Shown: positions 12,479 through 24,330 of the stretch, one piece after another
Position numbering within the stretch: the stretch's first letter is position 1
Layout: each line of letters opens with the position of its first letter
Assembly (NCBI GenBank): GCA_021464245.1
Contig: JADCRB010000077.1
Coordinates: 744,001 to 808,000, forward strand
Direction: 5' to 3'
Source of the DNA: Carallia brachiata
Taxonomy: Eukaryota > Streptophyta > Magnoliopsida > Malpighiales > Rhizophoraceae
Length of the DNA stretch: 64,000 nucleotides
Notes under the pieces: model-generated
Told to the model about the DNA's origin: nothing
What the model saw: only the letters and a program-made list of their open reading frames with translations
Databases searched by the model: none
Made by a program: the position numbers and the translations under genes

Positions 12479-12543
12479 GTGCGGAACACGCAGGGGGAGA
12501 CATGTTTGAAAGCGTTCCAAAGGGTGATATCAATTTTATGAAG
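12479..12543 (+). pseudogene. orphan methyltransferase exon 3
   Basis: A 65-bp exon with intact acceptor (TTGTTGTAG) and donor (GTACGA), the same length and phase as exon 3 of the other copies, reading EHAGGDMFESVPKGD. Its intron flanks match those of B and C, but no exon 1, 2 or 4 accompanies it. The right flank is cut off at about 12597 by the retroelement-like fragment. It is the remnant of a fourth gene copy. Confidence 0.85.
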
Positions 12544-12597
12544 GTACGAATTTTTTTAATATTCTTGATTATTTGTCTACCCAAATCAATTAGCCAG

Positions 12598-13890
12598 TAA
12601 AATCTTCGAAAACTTCTTCAATTCTTTTGATTTCCTTTTGATTTTGCTCAAGTCGTTTATTAAAATAACTTATAAAATCTTTAAGATCTTTAGGATATGC
12701 CATTTTAAATGCTTAGATTCTGATACCAACAATTTAGTTCCTACTCCAAACAATAACAAAGCTTGAAGAAAGAATGAAGCACCTGGAAAGTACGTAATTA
12801 TAAAAGAATCTACCAGTGAAGTTTCATTAGAGCCCACTATAACAACACCATTACAAGTAGAAGAATCTAATAAAGCAATTGGTCCCCAAGAAATTATTAA
12901 AGAAGCTAAACAGGATCAGAGGATGGAGATCTCTCCAAACTACAAGGAAGATTTATAGATGATTTTGACAGACCAACAAAAAGAAGAAAAACAACATGAG
13001 GAAATATGACAGAGTGCTACAAAATTACTTGAAAGACGTAGAATTTTTGAATTGAAGAACATAACATAGGAACTGGTTAGAGACAATTATCTGGCAAGGA
13101 TTAAACCAAGCAATCATGCTGCCAGGAGGAGATCCATAATTTATAAGAACATTATTCAAATTTGAACTTCTTCATTGCATATATCCTGGAGCTGATTGCA
13201 AAGAATTATTATTATTTTATCATATAATTTCTTATCAATAATTAATCTTTCTCTGGTAATTTTAATTTTGCCATTAATTCTTCTATTCGCTGTTTGTTAT
13301 TAGTTTTCATTATTTGTTCTATAACATTTGCAATTATTAATTGTGTTCCAATTCCTACTATTAGCATTTGTTCGTGAGTATATTCTGTACTAATTACATC
13401 ATCGTTTAACCTATTATATACTTCTATTATATTTCTATTTATTGTTCGGAGTTCCTTTCTAGATTCTTCAATATATTCTTTAATATTGGTACTATTCACT
13501 TCTAATAGATCTTCTAATAATTCTATTATGTTTATTTGAGCTTCACTAGGTCTGGCAATTTTTATATTTTTCATTGTTTCCAAAAAATTTCTTATATTCA
13601 TTAGAAATTGTTCAAATCTTAAAGTTTCCTCTCAAGTTTCAGGTATCCCAACTTCTATTTAATTATTATAATTAGCGCTTAATTGTGCTTTAATTTCTTG
13701 GATTATTTTATCTATACTTTCATTAGTAGTCAGATTCAATAAAGACAAATATTCTCCAAACTTTTCTATCAGGGTCATTCTAAAATTGTGGTAATTTTGC
13801 ATAACTCTATAAAAGGTGGCCAATTTTGCAATTATCGAAAGTCTTCTGTCTTCTTCTATGTGTTCCTTTTCTGTCTCGGTACTCCGTAAG
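12598..13890 (-). mobile_element. retroelement / endogenous-pararetrovirus-like fragment, copy 1
   Basis: On the minus strand the segment carries two short frames (about 13870-13661, and 13601-13242 with an AQINIIELLEDL stretch), then a tRNA-Met-type primer-binding site (TGGTATCAGAATC, 12728-12716). An ATG follows within about 20 bp and begins a short frame, MAYPKDLKDFISYF. Between the second frame and the PBS the plus strand reads a broken hydrophilic frame (PTITTPLQVEESNKA). PBS of this type occur in plant pararetroviruses and in many LTR retrotransposons; no polymerase is present here to decide. Stops interrupt the frames. The same arrangement recurs at 21199, 36819 and 42479. Confidence 0.5.
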
Positions 13891-14108
13891 AAAAGAAAAA
13901 AAAGTTGTATTTTGGTAAATTTATCTCAGATTTTATCTTGGTTAAAATTGTGACAGATATTTTTAAAATAAAAATTGATATTTTTAAAATATTTTTATTT
14001 TTACAGTTTAAAAATATCAATTTTCATTTTAAAAATAACAGTTATAATTTCAATCGAAATACCACTCGCCACAAAAACCGTCGTTTGCTTATAAGAAAAA
14101 TACAAGAA

Positions 14109-14137
14109 AGTCAACTTATCCCATCTCGTTATAAAAT
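14109..14137 (+). promoter_or_regulatory. core promoter of methyltransferase copy B
   Basis: AGTCAACT followed by TTATAAAAT, about 85 bp before the ATG at 14218. Nearly identical to the copy C promoter and similar to copy A. Confidence 0.6.
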
Positions 14138-15800
14138 TGGATGCGGGAATGGTGAATAGAACATACATATGAACTGGTAGTTTCAGTCTACAATATTGAA
14201 AGATCATAATTCAAAACATGGCTCCTCCGACTGGGTTGACGAGTCACCTTAATCATGTAGTTGATGAAGTAACAGAAGGCACGATTGGCTACGCATTGCA
14301 ACTTTTATTCAGCTCGGTGCTTCCCATGGCGATGAAAGCTGCAATTGATCTCGGCGTGTTTGAGATCATAGCCAAAGCAGGTCCTCCCGGCACCAAGCTG
14401 TCTGCCTCCAAGATCGTGGGCGAGATGCCTGCAAGAAACCCAGATGCAGCCTTCATGCTTGACCGCATTCTTAGGCTCTTGGCTTGCTATGAAGTGCTTG
14501 GTTGCTCAGTGGATGTTGCTAATCGGGAGAGGTCGTACAGTCTGACTCCTGTGGCCGAATACTTTGTACGAATCCAAGATGGAGTTTCGTTGGGTTCCAT
14601 GATGGCCTTGTGTCAGGATAAAGTCTTCATGGAGAGCTGGTAATTGTTTTCATCTACATGATAATAATAATCTTTTGTGGTTTAGAAATAGATCCTTTGA
14701 TCTCTGTATTTTTTGATAAATTTGTTGATATTTACTCTTTTATTAATAATTCTCGAAAAAATATAAATTTCATTAAATATTCCATCTAAATTTACTAACA
14801 AAATGAGCTGAACTTAATCTGGTCAATACTTACAAGAATAAAATTTACAGCCAAAAAGAAAGTACGAAAGTCGGAAAAAAAAAGGGTACCAACTAAGCCA
14901 TAAATCAGTTGAAAACCCACTAAAGTACCACTAGATCCTTGATCATTTGTACTATTAAAGAGTATGAAATCTCACATATAATAAAATATAAATAAATACA
15001 TGATTTATAATATTTTTTATTTTCCTTACCTTTTAGTTTAAGTTTTTAGATGATTTAAAATTCTCAAACTTTATTTGAAGTAATATTAGAGTTTGATTAT
15101 CTTTAAAAATAAAAATGTCAAAAAATATAAAATCTCGTATTAATAGAATATAAAATTATTAGAAAGCATAATATTTTATATTGATAAAATACAAAAATTT
15201 CAAACAAAAATGAAGATTTAAACACCTCTAGGCTGTAAAAAAATGTTTTTTTTGTCTTTTTTACCAAGAAGTTACGGTTCCAGTGGCAAAAGATCTCTGA
15301 ATTTGATCCTTCCTCAAAACTCAAAGTGCCCGAGAGCACTATTCACTTAGTACGCCCACATCTTTCAAATTGTTCTCTCCACTCGCAGGTCCCAAGTTTT
15401 AATTTACCCTCTCTACTTGCAGGTGCCAACTGAAAAATGCCGTTCTTGAGGGAGGAACTCCATTTGACATGGTGCATGGGATGCACCTTTTGAGTGTGGT
15501 GCAACAGACCCTCGATTCAACCAGGTTTTCAATGACGCGATGTTGAATTTCACCACTATCGTCATGAAAAGACTCCTGGAATCATACAAAGGATTTAAGC
15601 ACAGGAAGCAGCTGGTGGATGTGGGTGGCAGCCTGGGGCAAACTCTCAAGGCAATAATTTCAATGTATCCCCACATCAAGGGCATCAACTTCGACTTGCC
15701 TCGTGTTATCCAGTAGGCCCCACCTTACCTTGGTATGGATATATATCCCGCTTCATTTCTTTTTGTTTTTTTGTTTTTAATGGGAAGATCCTCCTTATTT

Positions 15801-16804
15801 GGATGGAATAAATATTTTTTTAATTTTAAATTTTAAATTTTTTTATTTTAAATCTTAAATTTTTTTGATATTTCATTTGAATTTTAAACTTTTGATTTTT
15901 TACCAAATCAGTCATTCTGTTTAACAAAAGTGATCAATCTATTAAAAATAATTTTAACTTTACAAAAAATTTGGGATAAGCATTTTTTTAGTCCTAAACC
16001 TTTAGATTTTTTTACGTTTGAGTTTTAAACTTTTTGATATTTCATTTGAGTCCTAAACCTTTTGATTTTCTACCAAATCAGTCCATCTTTTTAACAAAAG
16101 TGATCAATATATTAAAAAATAATTTTAACTTTACAAAAAATTATTTAAAAAAATTAAATATATGAATTGAATGTCTTTTTTATTAAAGATATGCATGTTA
16201 CCTATTTAATTCGTATATTTGTTGATTAAAAAAATATTTAATATGCATATTTTGTTGATGAAAAAAATATTTAATTGATGTATTTAAGCTTTTTTAACTG
16301 ATTTTTATTAAATTAAAGTCACTTATTAATGGATTGACTACTTTTTGTAACTTAAAAGACTGATATAGTAAAAAATCAAAAAGTTTAGGACTAAAATGGA
16401 ATGTTAAAAAGATTTAGGACTCAAACGTAAAAAAACCTAAGGGTTTAGGACCCCAAAAATGGTTATCCCTAAAAAATTATTTAAAAAAGATTAAATATAT
16501 AAATTGAATGTCTTTTCTATAAAAAATATGCATGTTACCTATTTAATTTGTATATTTGTTGATTAAAAAAATATTTAATATACATATTTTGTTGATGAAA
16601 AAAATATTTAATTCATGTATTTAAGCTTTTTAAATGATTTTTATTAAATTAAACTCACTTATTAATGAATTGACTACTTTTTGTAACTTAAAGGACTGAT
16701 ATAGTAAAAAATAAAAAGGTTTAGAACTCAAATGAAATGTTAAAAAGGTTTAAATTCAAACGTAAAAAAACCTAAAGGTTTAGGACCCAAAAAATACTTA
16801 TCCC
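15801..16804. mobile_element. inverted-repeat (MITE-like) element in intron 2 of copy B
   Basis: The ends are imperfect inverted repeats (left GGATGGAATAAATATTTTTT, right reading GGATAAGTATTTTTTGGGTC on the other strand). They are flanked by TTATTT at 15795-15800 and 16805-16810. Copy C has the uninterrupted site (TTATTT at 33406-33411), so this is an insertion after the duplication. No coding capacity. A related element is nested inside it. Confidence 0.8.
15973..16469. mobile_element. second MITE-like element nested in the first
   Basis: About 497 bp with long terminal inverted repeats: left GGGATAAGCATTTTTTTAGT and right ending GGTTATCCC, each followed inward by a TCCTAAACC-type motif. 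It interrupts its host element at CTTTACAAAAAATT. A short A/T-rich direct repeat (AAAAAATT) lies on both sides. Same family as the outer element and no coding capacity. Confidence 0.75.
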
Positions 16805-17578
16805 TTATTTCGATTGACTAAAGTTTAATTTTAGCTTTAATAGTAAAAGTTAACATCTTTTTATTTTTTAACAAATAAAACTAAGCCTAGGCGATGCATG
16901 GATTTTTTCCTTTTATGTTATAATGTGAAAACTTTAACAAGGAAAAAGTAATTTCAATGATATATTTATTGTTAAAAATAAAACAAACCATGCAATCCAA
17001 GTAACATTCATTCTCCGAGGTCAAAAAAATGTAACATTCAATCTGCAGCTTCAGCTTCAATGATTCAGACATCATTTGGCTCCTTCCAAAAAACACATAA
17101 ACGCATCTTTTTCCATATATTAATTAAAAAAAATAAAACACATGGAATTGAATGGAAAGAAAAATCAAAAGACCAAGATTTGATCATACTAAATCATATA
17201 CAAAAAAAATTGAAGAAAATAAAGCTATTACCGAAGAAAATTTCTGTTGAATTTCTTCTGTACAATTTTCGGCCAAAGGTTGAAAAAAGATTCTTGCAAT
17301 TTTATATAAGAGTATAAGTAGTGGAAAGGTTTGAGATAATTACGGATAGATAGTATAAATAAGATTAATAATGGAGAAGATGGAGGTCAAAAAGTTCTGA
17401 TGGATTATTTTCTCTTATTTTCAATTTTTTTAAAAAAAGAAAATAAATAAATAGCTTTTCCTATAATTTAGGATTTCGCAACAATGGCAAAAAATACTTT
17501 AAGAATGAATGAAATTAAAGCATAACGTTTCTGCCTTAGGTAAATCATTATATAGTAATATAGATATGTATGTTAGTA

Positions 17579-18208
17579 CCAAGGTTGTCAGAATCGAACC
17601 GGCCATTGAACTGGAAAGTTGAGAGGTTCAAAATTCAACTGGTTCGATCGGTAAAACCGCGGCAAAATTAGTATTTAATATTAAATATATAAAAATTAAA
17701 ATTTTATATAGCTTATATAATTATATAAAATGTTATATTATATAAGAATGATAATAAATATTTAAAATAAAGTGTATTTTAAGAATTATATTAATATTTA
17801 CATACATTAAGGATATACAATTAGTATATTTAACAAAATATAATTTATAAAAATTAATTGAAAAAATAATATTTATAAATAGTGATTAAATATTAACTTT
17901 TAAATTTTAAAGATTAAATTGAAAATTTTAATCAATTGAGGACTAAATTAAAATTTTTAATTAAAATCAGAGTGTTAATTATAATTTAGATAAAGTTTTG
18001 GGTCAAATTATAATTTAAAATTTTTTTGTTTAAATTGAACCGGTTTAACCGGTCCGATTTTTTGTTTGTTTTCTGATTTTTGATCGATTTTTTCTGATTC
18101 AGTCCAAATTCCATTTTTACGCTTGAACTGAACCGAATTTAGGACCAGTTCCCAGTTTTTTCGGTTGAACCAGCCGGTTTTATCCGGTTCTTACTTTATT
18201 AGTTGGTA
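17579..18208. mobile_element. non-autonomous insertion in intron 3 of copy B
   Basis: A block of about 630 bp present in copy B and absent from copy C, where GTTAGTA joins CGTATAC directly at 34180/34181. It begins CCAAGGTTGTCAGAATCGAA and ends with CCGG-rich inverted motifs (GAACCGGTTTAACCGGT inside, TATCCGGTTC near the right end). The flanks GTTAGTA and GTTGGTA resemble a 7-8 bp target duplication. Probably a MITE; superfamily not determined. Confidence 0.6.
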
Positions 18209-18705
18209 CGTATACTTTGTCATCTTTGAGAAGATATCTTGTAGGTGTGGAACACGCAGAGGGAGACATGTTTGAAAGCGTTCCGAATTGTGATGTGATT
18301 TTTATGAAGGTATGAATGAAATTTTTTACTATTCTTGATTATTAATTTGTCTACCCAAATCAATTAGCCAGCGAACTTAAATAATAATATATAATTATAT
18401 GTTGGCAGTGGATACTTCATGATTGGAGCGATGATAAATGTATGACGTTGCTGAAAAATTGTCACAAAGCCATCCCAGAAGACGGAAAGGTTATTGTTGT
18501 AGAATGTGTTGTTCCGGATGCACCCGAAAATAATGCTATTACCAAAGGAATTTGCCAAGGGGATCTGCTTATGATGAGTCAACACCCAGGGGGGAAGGAA
18601 CGAACACAACATGAGTTCATGGCCTTGGCAACTGGAGCTGGATTCCGAGGCATTAATTATAAATGCCTTATCTGTAACCTTTGGGTTATGGAGTTCTTTA
18701 AGTAG

Positions 18706-20360
18706 ATGATGGGTTGGGATGTTTGTTGATACGGAAAATATCAGGGTACCGAACGGAAAATATCGGGGTACCAAGGTCGGTACCCTATCTTTGCACCGAT
18801 TAATATAATAATAATTTTTTTTTTAGTACATACTATAAAGATTTACACGTTGGACCTGCTGGTAAATCTTGTTTAGTGAGTATTTACTCTCTTGTACTGG
18901 TTTCTCATATCTCTTTCAACTCAACTTTGTTGGTAACTCCTTCAATAAAGTTGTACTCAACCTCACGCAGCCCCTTCTTAGGCCGGGGTGGGCTACTTAA
19001 TCTTGCTTTTTCTAGCTAGATTCTTGTATGGCTATCCTATCTTTTCTATGATAAAAATTTGCAATTCAAAGAAAGAAAGGAAAGTGCATTTGCTTCATAT
19101 ATTTGGTTAATTAATAAATAGTATAAGTAAGAGACCAATTATCTTATTTAATTTATGTTCAGTTAAGTAATAAAGTAGATTAATATAAATTTACTATCTT
19201 ATAAATATAGTATGTCTCTCATTCCATAAACTAGTCGACCTCATTTTATGGACTAATAACTCAAATTAATACAGTTATAAATTTATCTTTTTGAAAACTT
19301 AAAACCAAATCTAAAATTTCACCAACGCTCACACCTCTACCGACGTTTAGCAAGAAGATTAGTGAAGACAAGTTCAGTTTCATTTTCAGAAACAATATCC
19401 ATCGGAATCAAGAAGATCGATACAAAGAAATCCAAGCATCAAAACACACACATATAATAATTTAATGAGGAAAATAAGGAAATATTTTCTCAAAAAAATT
19501 GATTATTTTTTAGACTCTCTCTTTCTTTCTGTCTCTCTCCTCTCTCTTCTCGCTGTCTTTCTCTCTGGTACTATGCTATTCTTCCCTTCCAATAAAAATA
19601 AACTCTGGAAAACGACTCCCAGATATTCAGTTATAATTTTTTTTTTTCTTGTCGACGACGGTGTTCTGTATATGTGCCTAAAATATTAGAAAATAATTCC
19701 GGAAAATGACCCCGAGAAATTCAGTTCTAATTTTTTTTCCCGTCGACGGCATTCTTTATATGTGCCAGTGCAAAATGCAAACAAACGGTCCTAACCGAGA
19801 AAATGAAACAGAATGGAAAGTTAAAAGATCCGTTAAGCTTGTCAAGAAATTTCTTTCTTTTTTTCCTCAAAAAATTTAAAATAAAAAAATTAATCATTTC
19901 CCTGTTGATATCTAAGAATTTATTTGTATAAATAAATTCAATACCTAATTTTAAATTGTATTTTTTATATAATTTTGAAAATTTATAAGAATTATAATGT
20001 ACAATGACATATAAAATAAATATTAATTTTTTTGCATAATTTTGTTATTTTAAGTAACAAATGTTAAAATTAATAATAAATATAAGTTAATTATTTTTAA
20101 AATTAAAAAATTTATTTTAATATATAATATTATGTCCCATATCTTACAAATATAGAATAAGATAACTGCTATATACTATTTCATATAATTCAAATACAAT
20201 GTAGGTTAATAATTTAACTTATATCATTTATATTAACTATACTATCTAATCAACATACCAAATGCAACCTTTATGTTTAGTGGTCCATCTTTTGGATGCA
20301 TAATAACATTATGCTATTAAAAAAAAAAAAGGATCAAGCATAATGTCCCATTTAGGAGTT
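18706..20360. other. downstream flank of copy B, duplicated at copy C
   Basis: 3' UTR-like sequence with AATAAAG near 18953, then AT-rich spacer. 18706-20100 aligns with 34677-36085 downstream of copy C, including the CT-rich stretch near 19510-19560 and paired TCGTCGACGACGG-like motifs. No gene seen. It is part of the tandem duplication. Confidence 0.7.
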
Positions 20361-20815
20361 CCTCAGACCAGCTTGTTTCTTTGCTTGTTTATTTGTTCAT
20401 AACAGAGCATGTGAAGCGAAAGGTACTACTGGGGAAGCTTTTAAACAACTATTTTGGACCCGAAGGCAGCTCTGGACTGTGTGCTGGCATTCAAGTATTA
20501 CAGACGAAGGATGCAAAACCGATTTTGAACTTGAAGCTGATGAAAGTCAGTTCCTGAGCACTATGGTCCTTCATTGTGATCTTCAATGTTTAAAATCCCT
20601 GTAAAGAGCATAAAATTTGCGTGATATATCTGAAGAAACATAGCCGATTCCAGCAGTATTTTGGGGTGAAGTTTTTCAAACCAAATAAAAGCAATCATCT
20701 TTCCCTAGTTCCCAACACAAACAAGCAGCTGAATGAAGAAGCAGGACGCACGGAAGAGCAAAGCTGTCGGGACTTGTACTTTTTCTAATTCTCTTCACTA
20801 AATAGTGCGTTTAAA
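20361..20815. repeat. unidentified repeated unit, copy 1
   Basis: This sequence (AGCTTGTTTCTTTGCTTGTT, then GGGGAAGCTTTTAAAC, then AGCAGGACGCACGGAAGAGC) recurs at 36087-36410 (partial) and 37830-38275. Short frames read through parts of it (for example LWTVCWH and FELEADES), but none is shared intact by all copies. It could be a fragment of an old gene or of a transcribed non-coding element. No family recognised. Confidence 0.6.
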
Positions 20816-21198
20816 AACAAAATTTACAAGCTGGATTAATCATTGCATTCTGAAAGCACAGTCCATGAACACGGTTTATTCATCAATGTAAAATTCTACG
20901 CTCAAGATTAACGACGAATTGCAGGGGCGAAGCAATTTGGAACTGTGGACGGATCTGTATGTTTTGAATTTGAAATAGTTAGAATTGAAAATACAAATAC
21001 AAATTATACATAAAAATTTAAAAATAATAGAGGTCGATATTTGTGTATATCTTTCGATTAATATTATTGTGTGATGTCGTTAAGTGTCACGTAAGCTTAA
21101 TCTTGACTGAAAAAATGAATTTTCACAACTCAAATTTCAAAATTTTATTTATTTTATTATTTCTCTCTTCTAATCAATTGGTCTAAGTCTAAAAGAAT

Positions 21199-22597
21199 TT
21201 TTTAGAAAAATTTAAAAGATCGGCGTAGATAGGCGGGTGGACATAATGGGTTAATAACGCTGTGACAAGTAGGAAAAGTTCGGCAGTTTTTTTTGACATC
21301 GAAAAGTTTGGCTGTTTGGCTGCCAAACTTTTCCTATTTATTGTTTTGTCCATTATTTTTATAAGTAATGCAAAATAATGGACATAGGCTGGTGGACATG
21401 GTGGCTCTAATGACGCGGCAAGTAACTAGGCAATATTTGGCCGTCAAATTCTTCCTATTTACTATTTTGTCTATTATTTTATAGCCTTTTACACTTTTGG
21501 TTACAAACTTTATAATTTGTTAAATCTATTAATTTTTTTAAGGTATACTATATATATATACATATTTTATAAAATCTTTCTAGATGTTTGTAAAACTTAA
21601 TTCACTGTATAAATACTTTTTTACACAAGGATTTGTTACCATGGTAAAATCTTCAAAAACTTCTTCAATTCTTTTGATTTTCCTTTTGATTTTGCCCAAG
21701 TTGTTTATTAAAATAACTTATAAAATCTTTAAGATCTTTAGGATATGCCATTTTAAATGTTTAGACTCTGATACCAACAATTTAGTTCCTACTCCAAACA
21801 ATAACAAAGCTTGAAGAAAGAATGAAGCAACAGGAGAGTAATGTAATTATAAAAGAATCTAACAGCGAAGTTTCATTAGAGCCCACTATAACAACACCAA
21901 TATAAGTAGAAGAATCTAATAAAACAATTGGTCCCCAAGAAATTATTAAAGAAACTAAAGAGGATCAGACGATGGAGATCTCTCCCAACTACAAGGAAGC
22001 TGTATAGACTGTTTTGACAGACCAACAAAAAGAAGAAAAGCAACACGAGAATATGACAGAGAGCTACAAAATTAATTAAAAGATGTAGAATTTTTTAATT
22101 GAAGAACATAACCTAGGAATTGGTTAGAGACAATTATTTGGAAAGGATTAAAAAAAGCAATCATGCTGCTAAGAGGAGATCCATAATTTATAAGAACATT
22201 ATTCAAATTTGAACTTCTTCATTATATATATCCTGAGCTGATTGCAAAGAACTGATTACTTATTTTATCATATAACTTCTTATCAACTATTAATCTTTCT
22301 CTGATAATTTTAATTTTGTTATTAATTCTTCTATTTGTTGTTTGTCATTAGTTTTCATTATTTTTTCTATAACATTTACAATTATTAATCGTGTTCCAGT
22401 TTCTACCATTAGCATTTGTTCAACAGTATATTCTGTACTAGTTGCGTCATCGTTTAACCTATTAGATATTTCTGTTATATTTTTATTTATTGTTCGGAGT
22501 TCCTTTCTAGATTCTTTAATAGATTCTGTAATATTGCTACTATCTTCTTCTAATAGATGTTCTAATAACTCTATTATGTTTATTTGAGCTTCACTAG
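21199..22597 (-). mobile_element. retroelement / pararetrovirus-like fragment, copy 2 (left part)
   Basis: Contains the leader-like repeat at 21199-21560, with two imperfect copies of a unit of about 100 bp (GGTGGACAT...GACAAGTAGG). It then holds the short minus frame, the tRNA-Met-type PBS (TGGTATCAGAGTC, 21776-21764), the broken plus-strand frame and the minus frame 22587-22290 (AQINIIELLEHLLEED). The LTR retrotransposon inserted at 22597, and the fragment resumes at 31419. Frames are interrupted. Confidence 0.5.
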
Positions 22598-22650
22598 TGT
22601 AAATGCCTAAAAAAAAAAAATCAATCACGGTTGGCAGCTGCCAACCCAAT

Positions 22651-22674
22651 GCCACCAACCAAATGGTTGGTGGC
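22651..22674. repeat. perfect 24-bp palindrome in LTR U3
   Basis: Ten-base arms (GCCACCAACC and its complement) around a 4-base loop AAAT. Present unchanged in the 3' LTR at 30726-30749. The LTR of the diverged second element has arms GCCACCAACT with the matching complementary change at 44388-44411, so base pairing is kept while the sequence changes. Confidence 0.85.
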
Positions 22675-22686
22675 ACATTTCCTTTA

Positions 22687-22708
22687 GAGGGCCTATAAAT
22701 AGGCCCTC
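22687..22708 (+). promoter_or_regulatory. TATA box inside an inverted repeat, LTR promoter
   Basis: GAGGGCCTATAAATAGGCCC: the TATAAAT core is flanked by complementary GGGCCTA and TAGGCCC arms. It recurs in the 3' LTR and, with one arm altered, in the second element's LTR (AGCCTATAAATAGGCCCT on the minus strand near 44325-44342). The start of transcription is expected about 25-30 bp downstream. Confidence 0.7.
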
Positions 22709-23360
22709 CACCCAGTTCTATCCATCATTCAGCAAATCTGTAAATAGAAAAATACAGAAAATTTGAGAGAAAAAGAAAATTTGAAAATCTCTGAAGAAAA
22801 TTTCTCCTTTTCCTACGTATTTTAACTCTGCAGTATACTCTCCTACTCCTTTTTTGTGAGATATTTAAGGGGTAAGCCCCAAAAAATTTCTGTTTCCATT
22901 TCTAAGTTATTTTTAGGTTTATATTCTTGATCACTCTAGATCTGAATTTATGAGAATATAGATCTAAAAATATCAAATTATTATAAATCCGGCTGGGATC
23001 AAGTCTCATACGGCCTCAACAAAATCCAGGCAGCTCATCCGAGAATAAGTCCCTTCGACCCTCGGTGAAATTAAGCCAGATCGGCTCAGATCAGATCTCT
23101 GCGGTTCTTAACCGTAGTCTAAACGTCCAAACCAGATCCAGTTTCAGTCTACTCAGTTCAAGATAAAACTGTGGAAATTATTTCTGTCAAGATTAAACTT
23201 GTGCAGCCCTTGACGGAGTCAAAAAAAAGGAACACTAATCGGAGATCTACGAAGATCGACCCCACGTAAATTTTCTTTTATTTTAAATTTTTATTTGTAA
23301 TTTATTTTTTGTATTTTCGAGTTTAATTTTTAGACTGAAAATTCATCTGTTATAAATTTT

Positions 23361-23378
23361 TGGCACGCTCGGTGGACC
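23361..23378 (+). promoter_or_regulatory. primer-binding site
   Basis: TGGCACGCTCGGTGGACC lies six bases after the 5' LTR and starts with the TGG expected to pair with a tRNA CCA end. The tRNA species was not identified. Confidence 0.75.
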
Positions 23379-23559
23379 TTTTCACCTTCCATCTCTTATT
23401 CCTTAAAAAAAAAAAAGCAAAAAGAAGCAGCGGAGAAAAGAAAAAGAAAAAAAAGAAAAAAAAAAAAAAAAGAAAAGAACGAAAAAGAAAAAGAAAAAGA
23501 CAAAACAGAGAAGAAGACAAAAAAAGGTAAAATGTAAAAAAGTAAAAAAAAAATTTTAA

Positions 23560-24330
23560 CAGGTGTCCAGCACATCAAATAACACCAAAAAGGAGTACAA
23601 CCACTGCCACAAAAAAGAAGGCAACTGCTCCACTACCTGCATCAATTATCCTACTCGGGTACACAGGCCCACAAACTCGCGCAAGGACACGATTCCTTGC
23701 CACCAACACAATTCAGATGGAAGATCTCTAGCCTGTACAACAACAAGATCTCTCCCTCGACTCTCTTCCCGCATAGAAGAATCGATCACCCACCCCGATC
23801 GAAGTCGGGGGCAACATGATGAATCTTTCTCAACAACAGCAGAATCTGACTTATTCTGCATAAATGAACACATAGGAAGAAGAAGATCCCTCTACTCCAG
23901 TCTTCTATAGAGTATCAAATTCTGCTCAACAGTAGAATCCAACGCGTTCTGCTGAAACAAGTCAGGAAAGATCAGACGAGCCCTCTATAATAGTCTTACG
24001 TGGAGAACCATTTACCAATGCTGACATCAAGTTGACCGACACTACCAGAATAGAAAAAGTGTTTGCAGATTTAAACCGCAGATATTCACAGCTGATTAGC
24101 GGATATGCACATTTGATTGAAAATATGAAGGAATTAAGTTAGCAAATGAGTGACGTCAACAAAAGGCTTCGCCAAACCCAACCCGCTGACGCAGTCAACC
24201 GCGAAGATTGTCCTCAATCATCTCGAATTGGGGGTACGATTTTTAACCAATCAGATCAACAGAAGGACGAGAGTACCGACTCAGCCACAAGCTCACTTCC
24301 AAGTGGGATGAGTCATGTCTAGTTTGAAAA
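23560..24330 (+). pseudogene. gag-like N-terminal remnant
   Basis: From about 23975 the frame reads GEPFTNADIKLTDTTRIEKV and then a helical stretch (LNRRYSQLISGYAHLIENMK), followed by stop codons. A helical N-terminal segment at this place resembles the start of a gag protein, but no capsid core or CCHC knuckle follows. The upstream frame 23563-23910 is Ser/Thr/His-rich and unassigned. Gag appears truncated or replaced by low-complexity sequence (24400-24600 is poly-A rich). Confidence 0.45.

Larger units (their letters stand above)
14218..18705 (+). pseudogene. caffeate/anthranilate-type SAM methyltransferase, copy B, broken in exon 2
   Basis: Exons 14218-14639, 15423-15732, 18245-18309 and 18409-18705 have correct splice sites. 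Exon 1 is open and ends DKVFMESW as expected. Exon 2 lacks one base near 15485 compared with copy C (GCACC for GCAACC). It also has a stop codon at 15714-15716 where C encodes His (VIQ-stop for VIQH). The SAM motif is GGSLG. Exon 3 has NC for the usual KG. Exon 4 is open, with LHDWSDDKC, VIVVECVVP, GGKERTQHEF and the MEFFK end. Two disabling changes make this a firm pseudogene. Introns 2 and 3 hold insertions that copy C lacks. Confidence 0.9.
22598..23354 (+). repeat. 5' LTR of the Tat-like element
   Basis: Starts TGTAAATGCC directly after the target duplication. Contains two palindromes (22629-22646 and 22651-22674) and a TATA box embedded in an inverted repeat (22687-22708). It then runs through a leader-like region and ends TTATA (TTACA in the 3' LTR). 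About 20 bp shorter than the 3' LTR because of a gap near 22640. Confidence 0.9.

Noticed and set aside
18364..18774. Minus-strand frames of 136 codons opposite exon 4 of copies B and C (also 34335-34745)
   Set aside because: They lie antisense to the methyltransferase exon, whose plus frame has the catalytic motifs.
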